Shown piece after piece: positions 26,540-36,096 of a stretch of 63,858 nt of DNA. Source of the DNA: a candidate division Zixibacteria bacterium HGW-Zixibacteria-1 (lineage in GTDB: Bacteria; Zixibacteria; MSB-5A5; GN15; PGXB01); contig PGXB01000018.1 in NCBI GenBank assembly GCA_002838945.1, positions 1-63,858 on the forward strand, read 5' to 3'. The notes under the pieces were generated by a model. It saw only the letters and a list, made by a program, of their open reading frames with translations. It searched no databases and was not told the DNA's origin. Position 1 is the stretch's first letter, and each line of letters opens with the position of its first letter. Position numbers and translations under genes: made by a program.

Positions 26540-28632
26540 CTTAAGTCCGAAGGAAGCCTTATATAATATTTATAAACAAACCATCTGCCGACCAGATCGG
26601 CAGTGATCCAGAAAGTCGGAAACTCGGCCGATAAGACCGCTTCGGTCGCCTCATCGTTAAGCTCTTCGGATGGTGTCGGATTCATAAGTTTCAAATCTTC
26701 GACCCTGCCGAAAGCGTCAATTTTCAATTGAAAATAAAGGTAACCTTCAAAGTTCGTATAATATGCCGCCGGCGGATAGCGGAACTCGCGATCGAACCTC
26801 GACGGTTCCCCCTGAGTTTGAAAAAGTGTCGTCCCGCTGGGCCCGATAAAATACCTCTCCTCCGGCGTCATGAATTTGGTTGTGTCATCGACCGACGGCC
26901 CGGTGGAATCTCGCAGGTCGTCAGCGCCCGCTTCCGTAAACAATGAATCTTTGTTGTCATCGTCCTCGCGGGCTATGCGCGGCTTGACCGTCAGCTTCCT
27001 GTCGGCCGCTTTACCGAATTCGGTCGTGGAGAATGAATCCGCAAAATAGGCATAGGCATAATATAATGTCGAATCACCGGGGCTCTCATAATTTTCGACC
27101 AGCCACAGCAGGGCATATTTTGACTGCAAATTGTACGATGACCGGGGGAAACTATCCGCCACATATTGATAATAAAATCTGGCCGAATCAATATTGTTTT
27201 CATCAAAAATAAATTCTTCCGCCTTTTTATAGTATACCTCGGCATAACCGGTATCCGCGAGCGTTCCCCTCAGCCCGAGCAGGTCAAATGCTTCGGGAAC
27301 AAAATCGGAACGGGGATACGCCTTTACCATATTCCGCAGAGTGGTGTCGAAGGCCAGAGTATCATCATAATAATCACGTTCCATAAGCGCTATGGCAATC
27401 TGCGCCTTTGGCGCGACATAAGCATCGGGAAAACTGGTCGCAATATATTTGAATTCCTGCAGCGCCGAGTCGGGCTTATCAAGTTTAGTCAAATACAATT
27501 CCGCAAGAAGGTATTGGGATTCGGCCGCCTTATCGACCTCCTGTTCGGAGGCCGACGAATCAGGACTCTTCAGTCCCAGATATTCCTCGAGCTTGCCGAT
27601 ATTGGTCGAATGCTCCAGGGCGTCCTGATAGATATCGCTGGTTCCGCCGGCTGCCTTGGCTTTATCATAATACTCTTTGGCCTTTTTATAATCTTCATAT
27701 TCATGCTGATAAAGCAGTCCCAGATAATAATTGGCCAAAGCCCCCTTGGGGTGCCTTGGGTTTTCCGTTGCAACCTGGTCATATATCTCTTCGGCAAGAA
27801 ACATATCCCCCTGCCATTCATAACCCTGGGCCAGCATCATTTTTATGGAAGGCAGAGAATCAAAATACATCTCGTTCTTGGCAAGATTAGTGAAGTATTC
27901 CATGCCCTTTTCGATATTGTTGGTATAATAATAGCATTCACCAAGCCTGAAATTCACTTTATACTCATCATTCTTGCTTAGCTCATAATTGGATAACTCA
28001 AGGTATGTCTTGATTGCGTCCTGGAACCGAAATCTGGTGAACTGACCATCGGCAATATACATCTTGGCAAGAATCTTATCTTCATTATTTCCAAGAGAAT
28101 CGATTATTGATGCAAAGTAAGGCTGTGCTTTGGCAAATTCCTTTTCACCATAATAATATTCGCCGAGTGCCAAAGCCGCCTCCGCTTTGATTTCTTTATC
28201 CTTCCCTTCGCTAAAAAGATCCTGAAACAGCGCCATGGCATCTTCTTCATCGCCAACCTTCAGCTTGGCCTTGGCCAGATACAATTGCGATTCTTTGTAA
28301 TAACCCGATTTGGGGAAATTAGCAATCAGTTCCCGGAATCTTTTTGATGCCTTGCCGTAGTCCTCGGTGTAAAAATACGACACTCCGTTTACATACAGGG
28401 CATCATCATAATACTTGGAGTTGGGATATTTTTCAATAATCTTCTCTGATTTCTCGATGGCCTGTTTGTACTGCCCGGTCGCGACCCTGCCGCCCCGGCT
28501 CTTGCTGTCCTTTCTCTTCGACTCGGCATCATTGAATGCCTTGCGGGCAAGGTAAAAAGTGTTATAGTAAACACACCCGGTCCCCATCGAAAGAACCAGC
28601 GCCAAAATCAGTAATTTAATAAGTCGATTCAT
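26536..28632 (-). CDS. TPR lipoprotein with C-terminal TonB-like domain
   Basis: 698 residues from ATG 28632, chosen because it gives a lipoprotein signal (MNRLIKLLILALVLSMGTGC); the open frame extends 22 codons further. Residues about 30-560 are tetratricopeptide repeats (KYYDDALYVNGVSYFYTEDY and many similar units). The last about 75 residues look like a TonB C-terminal domain: GYLYFQLKIDAFGRVEDLKL then LNDEATEAVLSAEFPTFWIT. A TPR scaffold fused to a TonB-type end suggests an envelope assembly role. It overlaps the radical SAM gene by 17 bases and pyrK by 4. Confidence 0.8.
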   Translation of the reverse strand: MNRLIKLLILALVLSMGTGCVYYNTFYLARKAFNDAESKRKDSKSRGGRVATGQYKQAIEKSEKIIEKYPNSKYYDDALYVNGVSYFYTEDYGKASKRFRELIANFPKSGYYKESQLYLAKAKLKVGDEEDAMALFQDLFSEGKDKEIKAEAALALGEYYYGEKEFAKAQPYFASIIDSLGNNEDKILAKMYIADGQFTRFRFQDAIKTYLELSNYELSKNDEYKVNFRLGECYYYTNNIEKGMEYFTNLAKNEMYFDSLPSIKMMLAQGYEWQGDMFLAEEIYDQVATENPRHPKGALANYYLGLLYQHEYEDYKKAKEYYDKAKAAGGTSDIYQDALEHSTNIGKLEEYLGLKSPDSSASEQEVDKAAESQYLLAELYLTKLDKPDSALQEFKYIATSFPDAYVAPKAQIAIALMERDYYDDTLAFDTTLRNMVKAYPRSDFVPEAFDLLGLRGTLADTGYAEVYYKKAEEFIFDENNIDSARFYYQYVADSFPRSSYNLQSKYALLWLVENYESPGDSTLYYAYAYFADSFSTTEFGKAADRKLTVKPRIAREDDDNKDSLFTEAGADDLRDSTGPSVDDTTKFMTPEERYFIGPSGTTLFQTQGEPSRFDREFRYPPAAYYTNFEGYLYFQLKIDAFGRVEDLKLMNPTPSEELNDEATEAVLSAEFPTFWITADLVGRWFVYKYYIRLPSDLR

Positions 28633-29530
28633 AAGACAAATGCTGTATAAAACCATTTCCCAGACCGGCATCATAAAACGTATCGACCGCTTTGTCAAAC
28701 TCTTTGACGGTCAAACGACGATTTATTTTCTCATCATCGATCGCCTTATATGCCGGAAAATACTGGCTCATTAATGAAACATACACATCTTCGGAGATTT
28801 CTTCAGCAAGAAATTTAAATATTTCCTGAGAACCCGAAATATTGTTCGGAAGAACCAAATGCCGGATCAAAATTCCTTTTACCGCCAAACCCCTGTCATC
28901 CATCTCAAGATTGCCAACCTGGCGATACATTTCCCTGACCGCCGCCCGATTGACGGCGACATAATTGTCGCAGCCTGAATATTTTTTTGCCAGTCGGTCA
29001 TCATTGTATCGCATATCCGCCAGATATATGTCTATTATACCCTCAAGGAGCTTGAGAATTCCCAATTTTTGATAGCCCGAGCAGTTATAAACGATCGGCA
29101 GGGTTAAACCGGCTTCTCGCGCCCGGCCAAGCGCCAGCAATATCATGGGAAGCATATGATCCGGCGTAACAAAATTGATATTGTCGGCGCCCCGTTTCTG
29201 CAATTCAAGCATCATATCGCGGCACTCATCAATCGATACGAATGAGCCGGTGCCCATCTGAGAGATAGGATAATTCTGGCAGTATTTGCAGAAAAGAGAA
29301 CAATTAGCCAAAAATATCGTTCCTGATCCTCCACCACCCGACAAGGGCGGCTCCTCGCCCCCATGAAGATTATAGCTGGCCACCTTTAATTCGGTGCCAC
29401 TGTTGCACTTGCCCCGCTCTCCCTGAAAACGGTTGACCCGGCATTCGTGGGGACAGATCTCGCATTCACTCAATGATTCAAAAAGAGTTTCGCCGACTTT
29501 GATAATTTCCGACGCCGTTTTTCTTGTCAT
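28616..29530 (-). CDS. PflX-like radical SAM protein
   Basis: 304 residues. The N-terminal cysteines (CEICPHECRVNRFQGERGKC) and the radical SAM triad CSLFCKYC match the PflX/COG1313 branch, related to pyruvate-formate-lyase-activating enzymes. The substrate protein of this branch is not established, and no glycyl-radical enzyme is nearby. The start overlaps the stop of the sirtuin gene (ATGA at 29527-29530). Confidence 0.85.
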   Translation of the reverse strand: MTRKTASEIIKVGETLFESLSECEICPHECRVNRFQGERGKCNSGTELKVASYNLHGGEEPPLSGGGGSGTIFLANCSLFCKYCQNYPISQMGTGSFVSIDECRDMMLELQKRGADNINFVTPDHMLPMILLALGRAREAGLTLPIVYNCSGYQKLGILKLLEGIIDIYLADMRYNDDRLAKKYSGCDNYVAVNRAAVREMYRQVGNLEMDDRGLAVKGILIRHLVLPNNISGSQEIFKFLAEEISEDVYVSLMSQYFPAYKAIDDEKINRRLTVKEFDKAVDTFYDAGLGNGFIQHLSYESTY

Positions 29531-30267
29531 TCTTTCATTCTCTCGACAATCCGGGGAAGTATCTCTCCTGATTTGCCATGAAGGGCACAGTCAGCGATAT
29601 CACTCAAAGGCGTCGGTTCCAGGTTGACCTCCACCAGATAGGCCCCGTTGCGTTTCGCCGTCAACGGCATCGAAGCGGCCGGATAAACCAGCGCCGAGGT
29701 TCCGATGGAAAAAAAGAGCTCGGCCCTCTCGGAAGCATCAATGGCATTATTTATGGCTTGAGCCGGCAAAAGCTCGCCAAACCAGACCACGCCCGGCCTT
29801 AAATATCCACCACACTCGCACCTGGGAACAGCCGCTTCCGTAATTTCGATCTCCCCTTTGAAGGGTCGTCCGCAATCCAGACATTTATTCTGAGCAATGT
29901 TGCCGTGCAATTCCAAAATATTTCTTGAACCGGCCACCTGATGAAGGTTGTCGACATTCTGAGTTATCAGCGTGAAATCCTCAAAATGATTTTCAAGTTC
30001 GACGAGTGCATAATGCCCCGGATTCGGTTTCACCTGGTTAATTAATTCCCGACGATACATATACCATTCCCAAACCAGTTGCGGATTATCCATAAATGCC
30101 TCAACCGTCGCGAGTTCCTCGGCCCGGAATTTCTTCCACAAACCCTCTTTGCCGCGGAAAGTGGGCACACCCGATTCGGCCGATATCCCGGCCCCGGTCA
30201 AGACCGCAACCCTTTTGGCCGATCTTAACGCCTTTAACAATTCTGACGGCAATGCAATCATTGGCAT
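29527..30267 (-). CDS. cobB: Sir2-family NAD-dependent protein deacylase
   Basis: Removes acyl groups from lysines while consuming NAD+. 246 residues: GAGISAESGVPTFRG (NAD site), TQNVDNLHQ and LELHGN with the catalytic His, and a zinc site from two CxxC-like pairs (CLDCG and CECG). YMYRR in the substrate pocket has the YxxR spacing that marks class III desuccinylase/demalonylase sirtuins. Start ATG 30267; ATG 30261 is an alternative and neither has a strong ribosome site. First gene of the overlapping run down to pyrF. Confidence 0.92.
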   Translation of the reverse strand: MPMIALPSELLKALRSAKRVAVLTGAGISAESGVPTFRGKEGLWKKFRAEELATVEAFMDNPQLVWEWYMYRRELINQVKPNPGHYALVELENHFEDFTLITQNVDNLHQVAGSRNILELHGNIAQNKCLDCGRPFKGEIEITEAAVPRCECGGYLRPGVVWFGELLPAQAINNAIDASERAELFFSIGTSALVYPAASMPLTAKRNGAYLVEVNLEPTPLSDIADCALHGKSGEILPRIVERMKE

Positions 30268-30344
30268 AAAATACGAAATTTCCGCAAGCCGGGAAACTGT
30301 TATTTATAGTTTGTTTTGTCACTGATTCGGACTAAATTAGCATT

Positions 30345-31859
30345 ATGTGGAAGAAACCGGCCTTCACACTGGTCGCTGTCTGCTTGGCCTTGCTGATTGC
30401 GGAAACGACAGCCAGAATTGCCGAAACCGGCTTTTCAAAAAAGACTCCGGAAACGGCCGAAAATCTCGGGTGGCAGCCCCGATTCTTCAACTCGTTTCTC
30501 GGCTGGCATGAGAGCGATCCGGAGCTTTTATGGAAATTCAAAAAAAACATCAACAACCCCTTGATTAAAACTAATTCTCAGAACCTTCTGGGCGATGAAA
30601 TCCCGAATGAAAAAGAGAAAAATGTTTTCCGCATTTTGCTCCTTGGCGATTCTTCCCCGGTCGGTCTCGGACTGAAATCACGAAACCAGGCCTTTGGCGA
30701 GATTCTTCGTTATATGCTCGACCTTGAATTTCATGGAAATCGAAAATTCGAGCTGATAAACGCCGCCGTCTCCGGATATAGCAGTGAACAAATATGGCGG
30801 TTTCTGCAAAAAAAGGGCTGGGTCCTCCAACCGGACCTGGTCCTGCTCTATTGCGGCAATAACGATGCTTCCATCTCGGGCCAATGTCGTGACCTTGACC
30901 TCTTTCAAAAGCAGAGGCTGAAAAATATCCGCCGTCTCTGTTCGCATTCGGCGCTTTACCGTATTCTGAAAAATCTGTTGCTTTCTTTATCCGGAACTGA
31001 TGCACCGGAGGCTCATTCTCTGAAATTAAGAGTCCCGCCCGAAAGATATACCGAAAATCTGGAAAATATAATCGAACAGTGCCACCGGCATAATTGCCCG
31101 TTAATCATTCTTAAACCGCCGGTTCCTTTGTTGTGGCCGGCCGGTCTTCAGTTTCGGGCGCTGGCCCATGTTAGTGATGAAAGCGGCGAGTTAATTTTCC
31201 CGGATGAACTTCGACTTTTGCTGCGAAGACCTTTAAAGTACTGCATAAATCCGGAGATGTTTCATAAGCTGTACGGCGAGGGCGATGTGTTTACAAGGAC
31301 CGTCTATGGTTCCGCCCACACTGATACTCTTCCATCCGATTCGGTAGCTTCACTATATTTACGGCAGCTTGAAGAAGAACCTGAGGATCCCGGCGCTGCC
31401 AATAATCTTGGCGTTTACTGCTGGGGTATTAAAGACTATGTCAAAGCCGACAGTTTGTTGCGCAAGGCACGATCCAACTATATGAAACATCATGATGCCG
31501 AAAGCAATTGCGGGGCGGTGGCCGCCGGCTCCCCTTTTCTTTTCAACATCGGCATTAATCTACTCTCGCAGTCCGGCAGCGATTCGAGTCTCTTTGACAC
31601 TTCTTCAGATGTATATAAGTATCTGGATTCGGCCTGCCAGGCCGATTATTTCTCCCTGCGCATCAAGCGATCATATCAGCGGATTATTGACTCTTTATCC
31701 GAATTGAAAAAAATTTACATGATCGACCTGCCGAAGCTCTTCGCCACGGAAAGAAATGAAGCCCTCTTCATTGATCATTGCCACCCCACCGCCGAAGGAC
31801 ACCGGATGATTGCTTCGGCGATTCTTGAAACAATTGTCAAAAACAAAATTGTAAAATAA
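30345..31859 (+). CDS. Membrane-anchored SGNH/GDSL-like hydrolase with a TPR-like segment
   Basis: 504 residues. An N-terminal hydrophobic stretch (FTLVAVCLALLIAETTA) is probably an anchor. SGNH blocks: LLLGDSSPVGLGL (block I, nucleophile Ser), AAVSGYSSEQ (II), YCGNNDAS (III) and DHCHPTAEGHRMIA (V, Asp/His). All catalytic blocks are present. Residues about 345-375 (GAANNLGVYCWGIKDYVKAD) look like a TPR unit inserted before the last block. Probable substrate is an acyl or acetyl ester of envelope glycans; not shown. Divergent from the sirtuin gene, 77 bases apart. Confidence 0.8.
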   Translation: MWKKPAFTLVAVCLALLIAETTARIAETGFSKKTPETAENLGWQPRFFNSFLGWHESDPELLWKFKKNINNPLIKTNSQNLLGDEIPNEKEKNVFRILLLGDSSPVGLGLKSRNQAFGEILRYMLDLEFHGNRKFELINAAVSGYSSEQIWRFLQKKGWVLQPDLVLLYCGNNDASISGQCRDLDLFQKQRLKNIRRLCSHSALYRILKNLLLSLSGTDAPEAHSLKLRVPPERYTENLENIIEQCHRHNCPLIILKPPVPLLWPAGLQFRALAHVSDESGELIFPDELRLLLRRPLKYCINPEMFHKLYGEGDVFTRTVYGSAHTDTLPSDSVASLYLRQLEEEPEDPGAANNLGVYCWGIKDYVKADSLLRKARSNYMKHHDAESNCGAVAAGSPFLFNIGINLLSQSGSDSSLFDTSSDVYKYLDSACQADYFSLRIKRSYQRIIDSLSELKKIYMIDLPKLFATERNEALFIDHCHPTAEGHRMIASAILETIVKNKIVK

Positions 31860-31862
31860 AAA

Positions 31863-31882
31863 GGCGGGCTGTCAGACCCGCC
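31863..31882 (-). terminator. Terminator between convergent genes
   Basis: GGCGGG (31863-31868) and CCCGCC (31877-31882). Read on the minus strand the stem is followed by TTTTTATTTT, so it ends the TSP3-dockerin gene; it lies next to the SGNH gene stop. Confidence 0.8.
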
Positions 31883-31901
31883 CTGAGTGTCACTTTTCTT
31901 T

Positions 31902-34061
31902 CTATGGGCACGCCGGCGCCGGCCCGCCCTTATATAAGTAATTAATTAGATAAGTTACATCCAGAATATTTGTGTTTCCGTCTTCGTTTATATCACCGGC
32001 TTCGGGAGGAATGGGTGCAGAACCGCCCTTGTACAAATAACTGATCAGAAATGTCACATCCAGGATATTAATATTGCCTTCACCGTTTACATCGCCGCAA
32101 ATAAACTCGCAGGCATCACCGACCCCGTCAAGATCACCGTCGGCCTGATCCGTATTATAAACCGACGGGCAATTATCCGCCGCGCAGATATTTTGAGGAA
32201 AACCCGGATTCCCGTATCCATCGCCGTCAATGTCCGTGCAATCGTCACAACTGTCGCCGGCGCCGTCACCGTCAAAATCGACCTGGTCGCTGTTTGCCGC
32301 ACCGGGGCAATTATCGCATATATCTCCGACACCGTCTGCGTCGCCATCCTCCTGGAGCGGATTCGGCGTTCCGGGGCAGTTGTCGATAGTGCACGTATTT
32401 GCTGCGAAACCGGGATCACCGAAACCGTCGCCGTCATTGTCGGTGCACTCATCGCAGGCATCGCCGACACCGTCGGAATCGTAATCAGCCTGATCGCTAT
32501 TGGCGTCAGTAGGACAGTTGTCGCACAGATCGCCGATCATATCACCGTCCACATCGCTCTGATTGGCATTGGCATTATAAGGGCAATTGTCACATAAATC
32601 GCCGAAACCGTCACCATCGACGTCATCCTGTCCGCTGTTGGCGACATTCGGGCAATTATCGTCAAAGAAGAAAACACCATCCCCGTCGCTGTCGAGAAGA
32701 TCCAGCCGCTTCATATCAAGATAAACATCATCGCTGCCCGCAATCTGATACTCGAACAGTACTTTCAATCCGCCATCCCCGATATCGGCTGTACGGTATT
32801 CATCAACTACTATCTGGTTCGAACCGCTCACCCTTTCCGGGCTGCTCCAATCGGCTCCCCCATTGACACTGTAACTGGCAAAAAGGTGATTATTACTTAC
32901 GAAGGTACACACAAATGTGCTGTCATTCACATGCGAGATTTCAGGAAAATTCTCAGGCGAAGCCGTGGCAGCAATAACGCTCATATTGGTCAGGCTGTTC
33001 AGATCGCCGTCATTGGCAAACCAGCAGACGATATCCTTATTGTCGGGAAGCGAATCATTATAAGTCGCGGCAGCTATCACGATATGGTTATCATAGGCTG
33101 CTACTACCGGATAAATAATATGTTGATCAGGATCAGTAAAATTTTTCTCCAGCGCTACTGTGCCGGAATCCCAGACACCATAGATATCCTGCCTGACAAA
33201 CAACTGAAACTGGTCGTCATCCGAATCATACCGATCATAAACAGAATATGCCCTCATCCCGACCGGATCGATATCGGCCGAAGTGGTCTTGCAACTGTCA
33301 AGTGTTGTATGATAGCTTATCATTGCCGTCGAGGGGCCGACCAGATACATTATATGCGGCGCGTCATAAAGATTATAACCGGGATAAGTGCGGCTCAAAA
33401 CCATCGACTGGTAGCCCCAGTGCCATGATTCAAGGCTGTTGTCGCAAGCTATTTCATTCATTTTCATACTGTGCCATCCCTGACCAGCGTAACTGGCCCA
33501 GCCGACCGACCAGGTGTAGGCATCCATCGGATCGGGGATTTCCATAAGCATAAAGGCGGCGCCGTTCTGAAAATCGAGCGGCGGAACGAAAGTCCCGTAA
33601 AATTGCGTTCCCTCGCCCCAGTAATCAATCGACGGGTACATCCCGCCCCGCAGGTCAAGATAGCAGCATGTCGTCCAGTTGGCACCGTCATCATCCGAGC
33701 CGTTCCAGAACATATAGCTGTTTAAATCTGCTCCTTCATAATACTCAAATCCGCGGACAAGCGTATCGGCGCCATTATCGCCCAGAGCCGGATGGTACAT
33801 TCCGGTCAAAGTCGATTTTTCGCCGGTGGCCTTATTCAAATCATTCAAAAGGCCGGGCAGTCTTTCATCCCCATAGCGGTATTTCTCGAATTCAACCGCC
33901 TGATACTGCGGTTTTTCGGATATTATCGAAGTCTTGACTTCGCCGTCTGAATATAATCTTTGCCGCAGCGAGGGTTTTTCTGCCTGTACCGGGCAGAATG
34001 AAACTAATAGAAGTGTAATCACTGCAAACAGCCATCCGATTTTTCTTAAATAAATATTCAT
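31902..34061 (-). CDS. Secreted thrombospondin type-3 repeat protein with C-terminal dockerin-like repeats
   Basis: 719 residues from ATG 34061, with GAGGTG 6 bases upstream. Signal peptide (WLFAVITLLLVSFCPVQA). Residues about 90-450 are a beta-rich, probably propeller-like region (WASYAGQGWHSMKMNE, SYSVNGGADWSSPERVSG). Residues about 455-650 are calcium-binding TSP3 repeats (DNCPNVANSGQDDVDGDGFG and six or so more). Residues about 655-719 are two dockerin-like units (GDVNGEGNINILDVTFLISY, GDINEDGNTNILDVTYLINY) each followed by LYKGG. An extracellular or cell-surface location is likely. The dockerin type is the main lineage clue in the window. Confidence 0.9.
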   Translation of the reverse strand: MNIYLRKIGWLFAVITLLLVSFCPVQAEKPSLRQRLYSDGEVKTSIISEKPQYQAVEFEKYRYGDERLPGLLNDLNKATGEKSTLTGMYHPALGDNGADTLVRGFEYYEGADLNSYMFWNGSDDDGANWTTCCYLDLRGGMYPSIDYWGEGTQFYGTFVPPLDFQNGAAFMLMEIPDPMDAYTWSVGWASYAGQGWHSMKMNEIACDNSLESWHWGYQSMVLSRTYPGYNLYDAPHIMYLVGPSTAMISYHTTLDSCKTTSADIDPVGMRAYSVYDRYDSDDDQFQLFVRQDIYGVWDSGTVALEKNFTDPDQHIIYPVVAAYDNHIVIAAATYNDSLPDNKDIVCWFANDGDLNSLTNMSVIAATASPENFPEISHVNDSTFVCTFVSNNHLFASYSVNGGADWSSPERVSGSNQIVVDEYRTADIGDGGLKVLFEYQIAGSDDVYLDMKRLDLLDSDGDGVFFFDDNCPNVANSGQDDVDGDGFGDLCDNCPYNANANQSDVDGDMIGDLCDNCPTDANSDQADYDSDGVGDACDECTDNDGDGFGDPGFAANTCTIDNCPGTPNPLQEDGDADGVGDICDNCPGAANSDQVDFDGDGAGDSCDDCTDIDGDGYGNPGFPQNICAADNCPSVYNTDQADGDLDGVGDACEFICGDVNGEGNINILDVTFLISYLYKGGSAPIPPEAGDINEDGNTNILDVTYLINYLYKGGPAPACP

Positions 34062-34246
34062 GTGCAGCACCTCGTTATCTAAAAGCTTTGTGCAGTTTCT
34101 TCTTTTATTTCATGCGCAGACATACTGAGCCCGCGCTTAAATTGTGGAAAACAAAGAATACTAATAAATCCGAAGTCGGTTTTCGGAGCTATTTAAATAT
34201 AGATGAAAATGTCAGGCTGTCAACTCAATAATATTAATTATTCAAG

Positions 34247-35194
34247 TCAGTCTTCCCGGCGGCTCAGCAACCCGTTGATGATAATCTCCACGGCATCATC
34301 TTCGTCAAGCCCACGTGACATAAGAGTTTCAAGCTGCTTGCTGTCAACGCTTCCGATAGCCGCCTCATGGGTGATATGCGCCTTAGGGTGACGCACTTCC
34401 ACGATCGGAATCGCCGTTGCCATGCCCTCATCCTGGACTATTTCCTTGCAATCAACATGGCCGCGGGCAAACGCCGCCGTCGCCGTCATTTTGTTATAGA
34501 CTTCGGCCCTGGCTTGATCCCTGACAGCTATTTTCGAAATCAGCACGCCCCGGGCGTATTCGCCGTTAAGATGCCCTGTTTCCCTGATCTTAATAATATC
34601 ATCCTTGCGGCCGCTTATCCGGGCCGTCATATCGACCACACTGTATGAATCGCCGCTGGTCTCATAATCTATATCAATCAGACCGACCCGGCCCTTGATG
34701 AGCTCGAATTCCGTCTTGAAAATCGCCTTCTTTCCGACCTGAACAACCGCCTTCGGATATACCTTGACGCCTCCCTCAGGACTGTGGACATGCTTCTCGA
34801 AATAATTATATTCGGCGCCGTCGCCGATTCTGAGTTTGGCATCCATAATATGCTGAACATCGACCGCCTTGGGGAAAACGCAGTGCGCCAGCAGTGAAAT
34901 TTTGGAACCGGCGCCGATATCGACATCCATAATAATGCGCTGGACCCCTGTCTTGGGAAGCATCCCGAAACACAGATGCACCGGCTTCTCGACAACCGTG
35001 CCCGGGTCAAGCTTCATGACCATGTCGATACCATCTTCGAGTTCCTTGACCGTGATATTCAAACCGGGAACGGCATGCATGCCCAGAACATGATTGCCGT
35101 TGATTACCAGATGCGCCGTATCGGGGTCTTTGAGGTTCGGGTCAGTATCGGTGTACTTGTACAATTCATTTATCGTTTGTAGATCGGTCGTCAT
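34247..35194 (-). CDS. SufBD-like Fe-S assembly scaffold of a two-gene system
   Basis: 315 residues, the short archaeal-type SufB/SufD form, composed of the beta-helix core (MDVDIGAGSKISLLAHCVFP, RIGDGAEYNYFEKHVHSPEG) and the C-terminal conserved end (EVRHPKAHITHEAAIGSVDS, MSRGLDEDDAVEIIINGLL). It overlaps sufC by 4 bases (35191-35194). With only SufC beside it and no sufS, sufE or second sufB/D, this matches the minimal two-gene SUF-like arrangement (SMS) described for anaerobic lineages. Forms a Fe-S scaffold with the SufC ATPase. Confidence 0.85.
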   Translation of the reverse strand: MTTDLQTINELYKYTDTDPNLKDPDTAHLVINGNHVLGMHAVPGLNITVKELEDGIDMVMKLDPGTVVEKPVHLCFGMLPKTGVQRIIMDVDIGAGSKISLLAHCVFPKAVDVQHIMDAKLRIGDGAEYNYFEKHVHSPEGGVKVYPKAVVQVGKKAIFKTEFELIKGRVGLIDIDYETSGDSYSVVDMTARISGRKDDIIKIRETGHLNGEYARGVLISKIAVRDQARAEVYNKMTATAAFARGHVDCKEIVQDEGMATAIPIVEVRHPKAHITHEAAIGSVDSKQLETLMSRGLDEDDAVEIIINGLLSRRED

Positions 35195-35934
35195 GGCTGC
35201 TCTCCGATAATCTGCAGATTGGGAAAATTCTTGTGATCACACGGCAGGCAGTTGCGCTCGAAATATTTCCTGATCCGGCTCACGGTACCTTTATCCACCA
35301 TGCGCCCATGACAGAGAAGAAACGCATGTTCGGCCTGGTCCAGAACGGCGAGACTGTGGGTGATAAGGATAACCGTCGTGCCGTCGTCACGAAGCATCCT
35401 GACCGCCTCAAAAATCCGCTCGATCGATTCTATATCGATTCCGGAGTCGGGTTCATCGAGCAGAGCCACTTTCGGCCGCATCGCCAGAATTGTGGCCAGC
35501 TCGACTTTTTTACGCTCACCGCCGCTGAGGGTCTTGTCGGCCGCCCGTTTCCAGTATTCAGCGGGATCAAGCCCGACCTTGGCCAGAATCGATTTTAGAT
35601 TGTCGTCATCCTTGTCTTTGGCCGAGGCCCGGATAAAATCGCGAATCGGCAAACCCTCGAACCGCGCCGGTTCCTGCCAGGCCAGGGTGATACCGCGCTT
35701 GGCGCGCTCATCGACACTTAAATTCTTAATCGACTCGCCATTGAATTTTATGTCCCCTTCGACATTAGTATAGCCGGACAGCCCCATAATCACCGCCGCC
35801 AGGGTCGATTTACCCGCCCCGTTGGGGCCGACCACGGCATGGACATGCCCTTCCCAAAAATCTATACTGAGACCGTTTAAGATCGCTTTACCGTTTAGCT
35901 GGAGTTTTAAGTTCTCCACTGCCAGAATACCCAT
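35191..35934 (-). CDS. sufC: SufC-type ABC ATPase
   Basis: 247 residues from ATG 35934, with AAGGAA upstream; a TTG two codons earlier is possible. Walker A GPNGAGKST, signature LSGGERKKVELATILAMRPK, Walker B VALLDEPDSGID, and the Q-loop AWQEPARFEG. Cytoplasmic ATPase that drives conformational changes in the SufBD scaffold encoded immediately downstream. A C-terminal extension holds two cysteines (NCLPCDHKN). Confidence 0.92.
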   Translation of the reverse strand: MGILAVENLKLQLNGKAILNGLSIDFWEGHVHAVVGPNGAGKSTLAAVIMGLSGYTNVEGDIKFNGESIKNLSVDERAKRGITLAWQEPARFEGLPIRDFIRASAKDKDDDNLKSILAKVGLDPAEYWKRAADKTLSGGERKKVELATILAMRPKVALLDEPDSGIDIESIERIFEAVRMLRDDGTTVILITHSLAVLDQAEHAFLLCHGRMVDKGTVSRIRKYFERNCLPCDHKNFPNLQIIGEQP

Positions 35935-36096
35935 AGTCAATTCCTTCCGTCATTCGGCTCAGCGGCATAAATTGCATGGCCTCGCCACCGCCGCAACTTA
36001 CTATATTTCCATATAATAAACACAAAACACCGACTCTTGTCATCTGATTTTGCGATTTTTTTTGTGTAATTTGCGAAAGAAGAAAATGGAGCAATG

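Noticed and set aside
27166-27981. 271-codon plus-strand frame opposite the TPR-TonB lipoprotein
   Set aside because: Shadow of a real gene: low-complexity Ile-rich translation and no ribosome site.
32087-32597. Several frames in both strands inside the TSP3 repeat region
   Set aside because: Repetitive Asp/Gly codons create open frames in all phases; only the minus-strand frame with signal peptide and dockerin is coherent.
31960-32660. DNA-level tandem repeat or CRISPR-like array
   Set aside because: The periodicity comes from protein TSP3 and dockerin repeats; there are no identical direct repeats with unique spacers.
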